The notes under the pieces were generated by a model that made no database searches, was not told where the DNA came from, and saw nothing but the letters and a program-made list of their open reading frames with translations. A stretch of DNA of 40,725 bases from positions 3,527,542 to 3,568,266 of the forward strand of contig BFEA01000085.1 in the NCBI GenBank assembly GCA_003427395.1, written 5' to 3'. The translations under genes and the position numbers were made by a program. The DNA comes from Chara braunii (Eukaryota; Streptophyta; Charophyceae; Charales; Characeae). Shown here piece after piece: positions 40,241 to 40,725 of the stretch. Within the stretch, counting starts at the first letter, position 1; the number at the start of each line of letters is the position of its first letter.

Positions 40241-40725
40241 ATGTTCCGAGAATACGATGATTGAGATCAGCCCGTCATCATGACTAATTAAGGACTGAAA
40301 GTACTAATTACTGAAGCAATCGAACACTTCAGTCGATCAACCGAGCAATTTTGAAGCTAGTTGTTAATTATCATTTGTTAGATTGATTATGATGATCGGT
40401 CCGTAATTAGCCTATGCACTTCAATAACGATTCTGTCAATCTCTCGATCATTCACCGAGCGGGCTGCTGATTTTGATTCGCAGTGGTCAGTCAAGTGTTA
40501 GAGGACAACGGGCGCAATAATTCTCGTTTCGTTCTCGGGATTGTATATATATTCGCGCTCTGATTCACAGTGTGAGCGGTGCTTGCATGTGGGACTTGTC
40601 ATCTGGGATCTGTCTTGTTTCCCTCTGTTTTATTTGTTTCATTTGGCTGTTCCCTTCCTCTCTTCTTTGCCTCTTTGCCTTTTGGCTGTGTGCAAGTGGG
40701 TCGATATGACACACGGGGGTGGGGG
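40241..40725. other. Intergenic, possible TATA element
   Basis: No gene is seen. TGTATATATATTCGCG near 40542 could be a TATA box for a gene beyond the window end, followed by a T/C-rich stretch from about 40610, but nothing confirms it. Confidence 0.3.

Overview
This is a eukaryotic, repeat-dominated intergenic window. The evidence is long microsatellites, poly-A/poly-T runs, a decayed Ty3/gypsy retrotransposon with ambiguous bases, a decayed Helitron, a foldback MITE-like element, and almost no intact genes. The Ty3/gypsy pol sequence is of the kind common in plants and streptophyte algae. A large streptophyte genome is a reasonable inference, but I cannot name a species from sequence alone.

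Layout. 1-2650: degenerate tandem and dispersed repeats without a gene. 2651-4703: a broken Ty3/gypsy pol segment (reverse transcriptase, RNase H, integrase) cut off at both ends. 4704-7053: intergenic DNA holding an 874-bp tandem duplication with (GA)n and (CT)n tracts. 7054-9350: intergenic DNA with a 174-bp tandem pair and copies of two dispersed repeat families. 9364-11378: an unrecognised gene family. A 332-codon open frame (10380-11378) ends in a basic tail, and a related but shorter module lies about 1 kb upstream (9364-9790). 11379-12606: no gene. 12607-21310: a higher-order array of a non-coding repeat family, blocks D-A-C-A, in three successive units, with degenerate tRNA-like (B-box) motifs in the A blocks. 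The second unit carries a ~530-bp foldback element.

21515-28453: a degenerate Helitron. In order it encodes a basic N-terminal region, the Helitron Rep (HUH) nuclease with its two-tyrosine motif, a Pif1-type helicase and, in the same reading frame after the helicase, a Ulp1/SENP-like cysteine protease. Several frameshifts and stops show that this copy is dead. 28454-30178 holds further decayed open frames that I cannot assign. Fragments of the repeat family found upstream of the Helitron reappear downstream (30.3-33.1 kb), which suggests that the Helitron sits inside that repeat territory.

33.1-40.7 kb: GC-richer then strongly pyrimidine-rich DNA with many minisatellites (25-bp x8, GT/GA tracts, GAT, GT-rich, AATC-based), and no gene that I can support.

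The most interesting items are the Helitron Pif1-Ulp1 single-frame arrangement, whose protease has Glu at the usual oxyanion-hole Gln position; the unrecognised duplicated coding module at 9.4-11.4 kb; the D-A-C-A array with paired tRNA-like boxes; and the foldback element.
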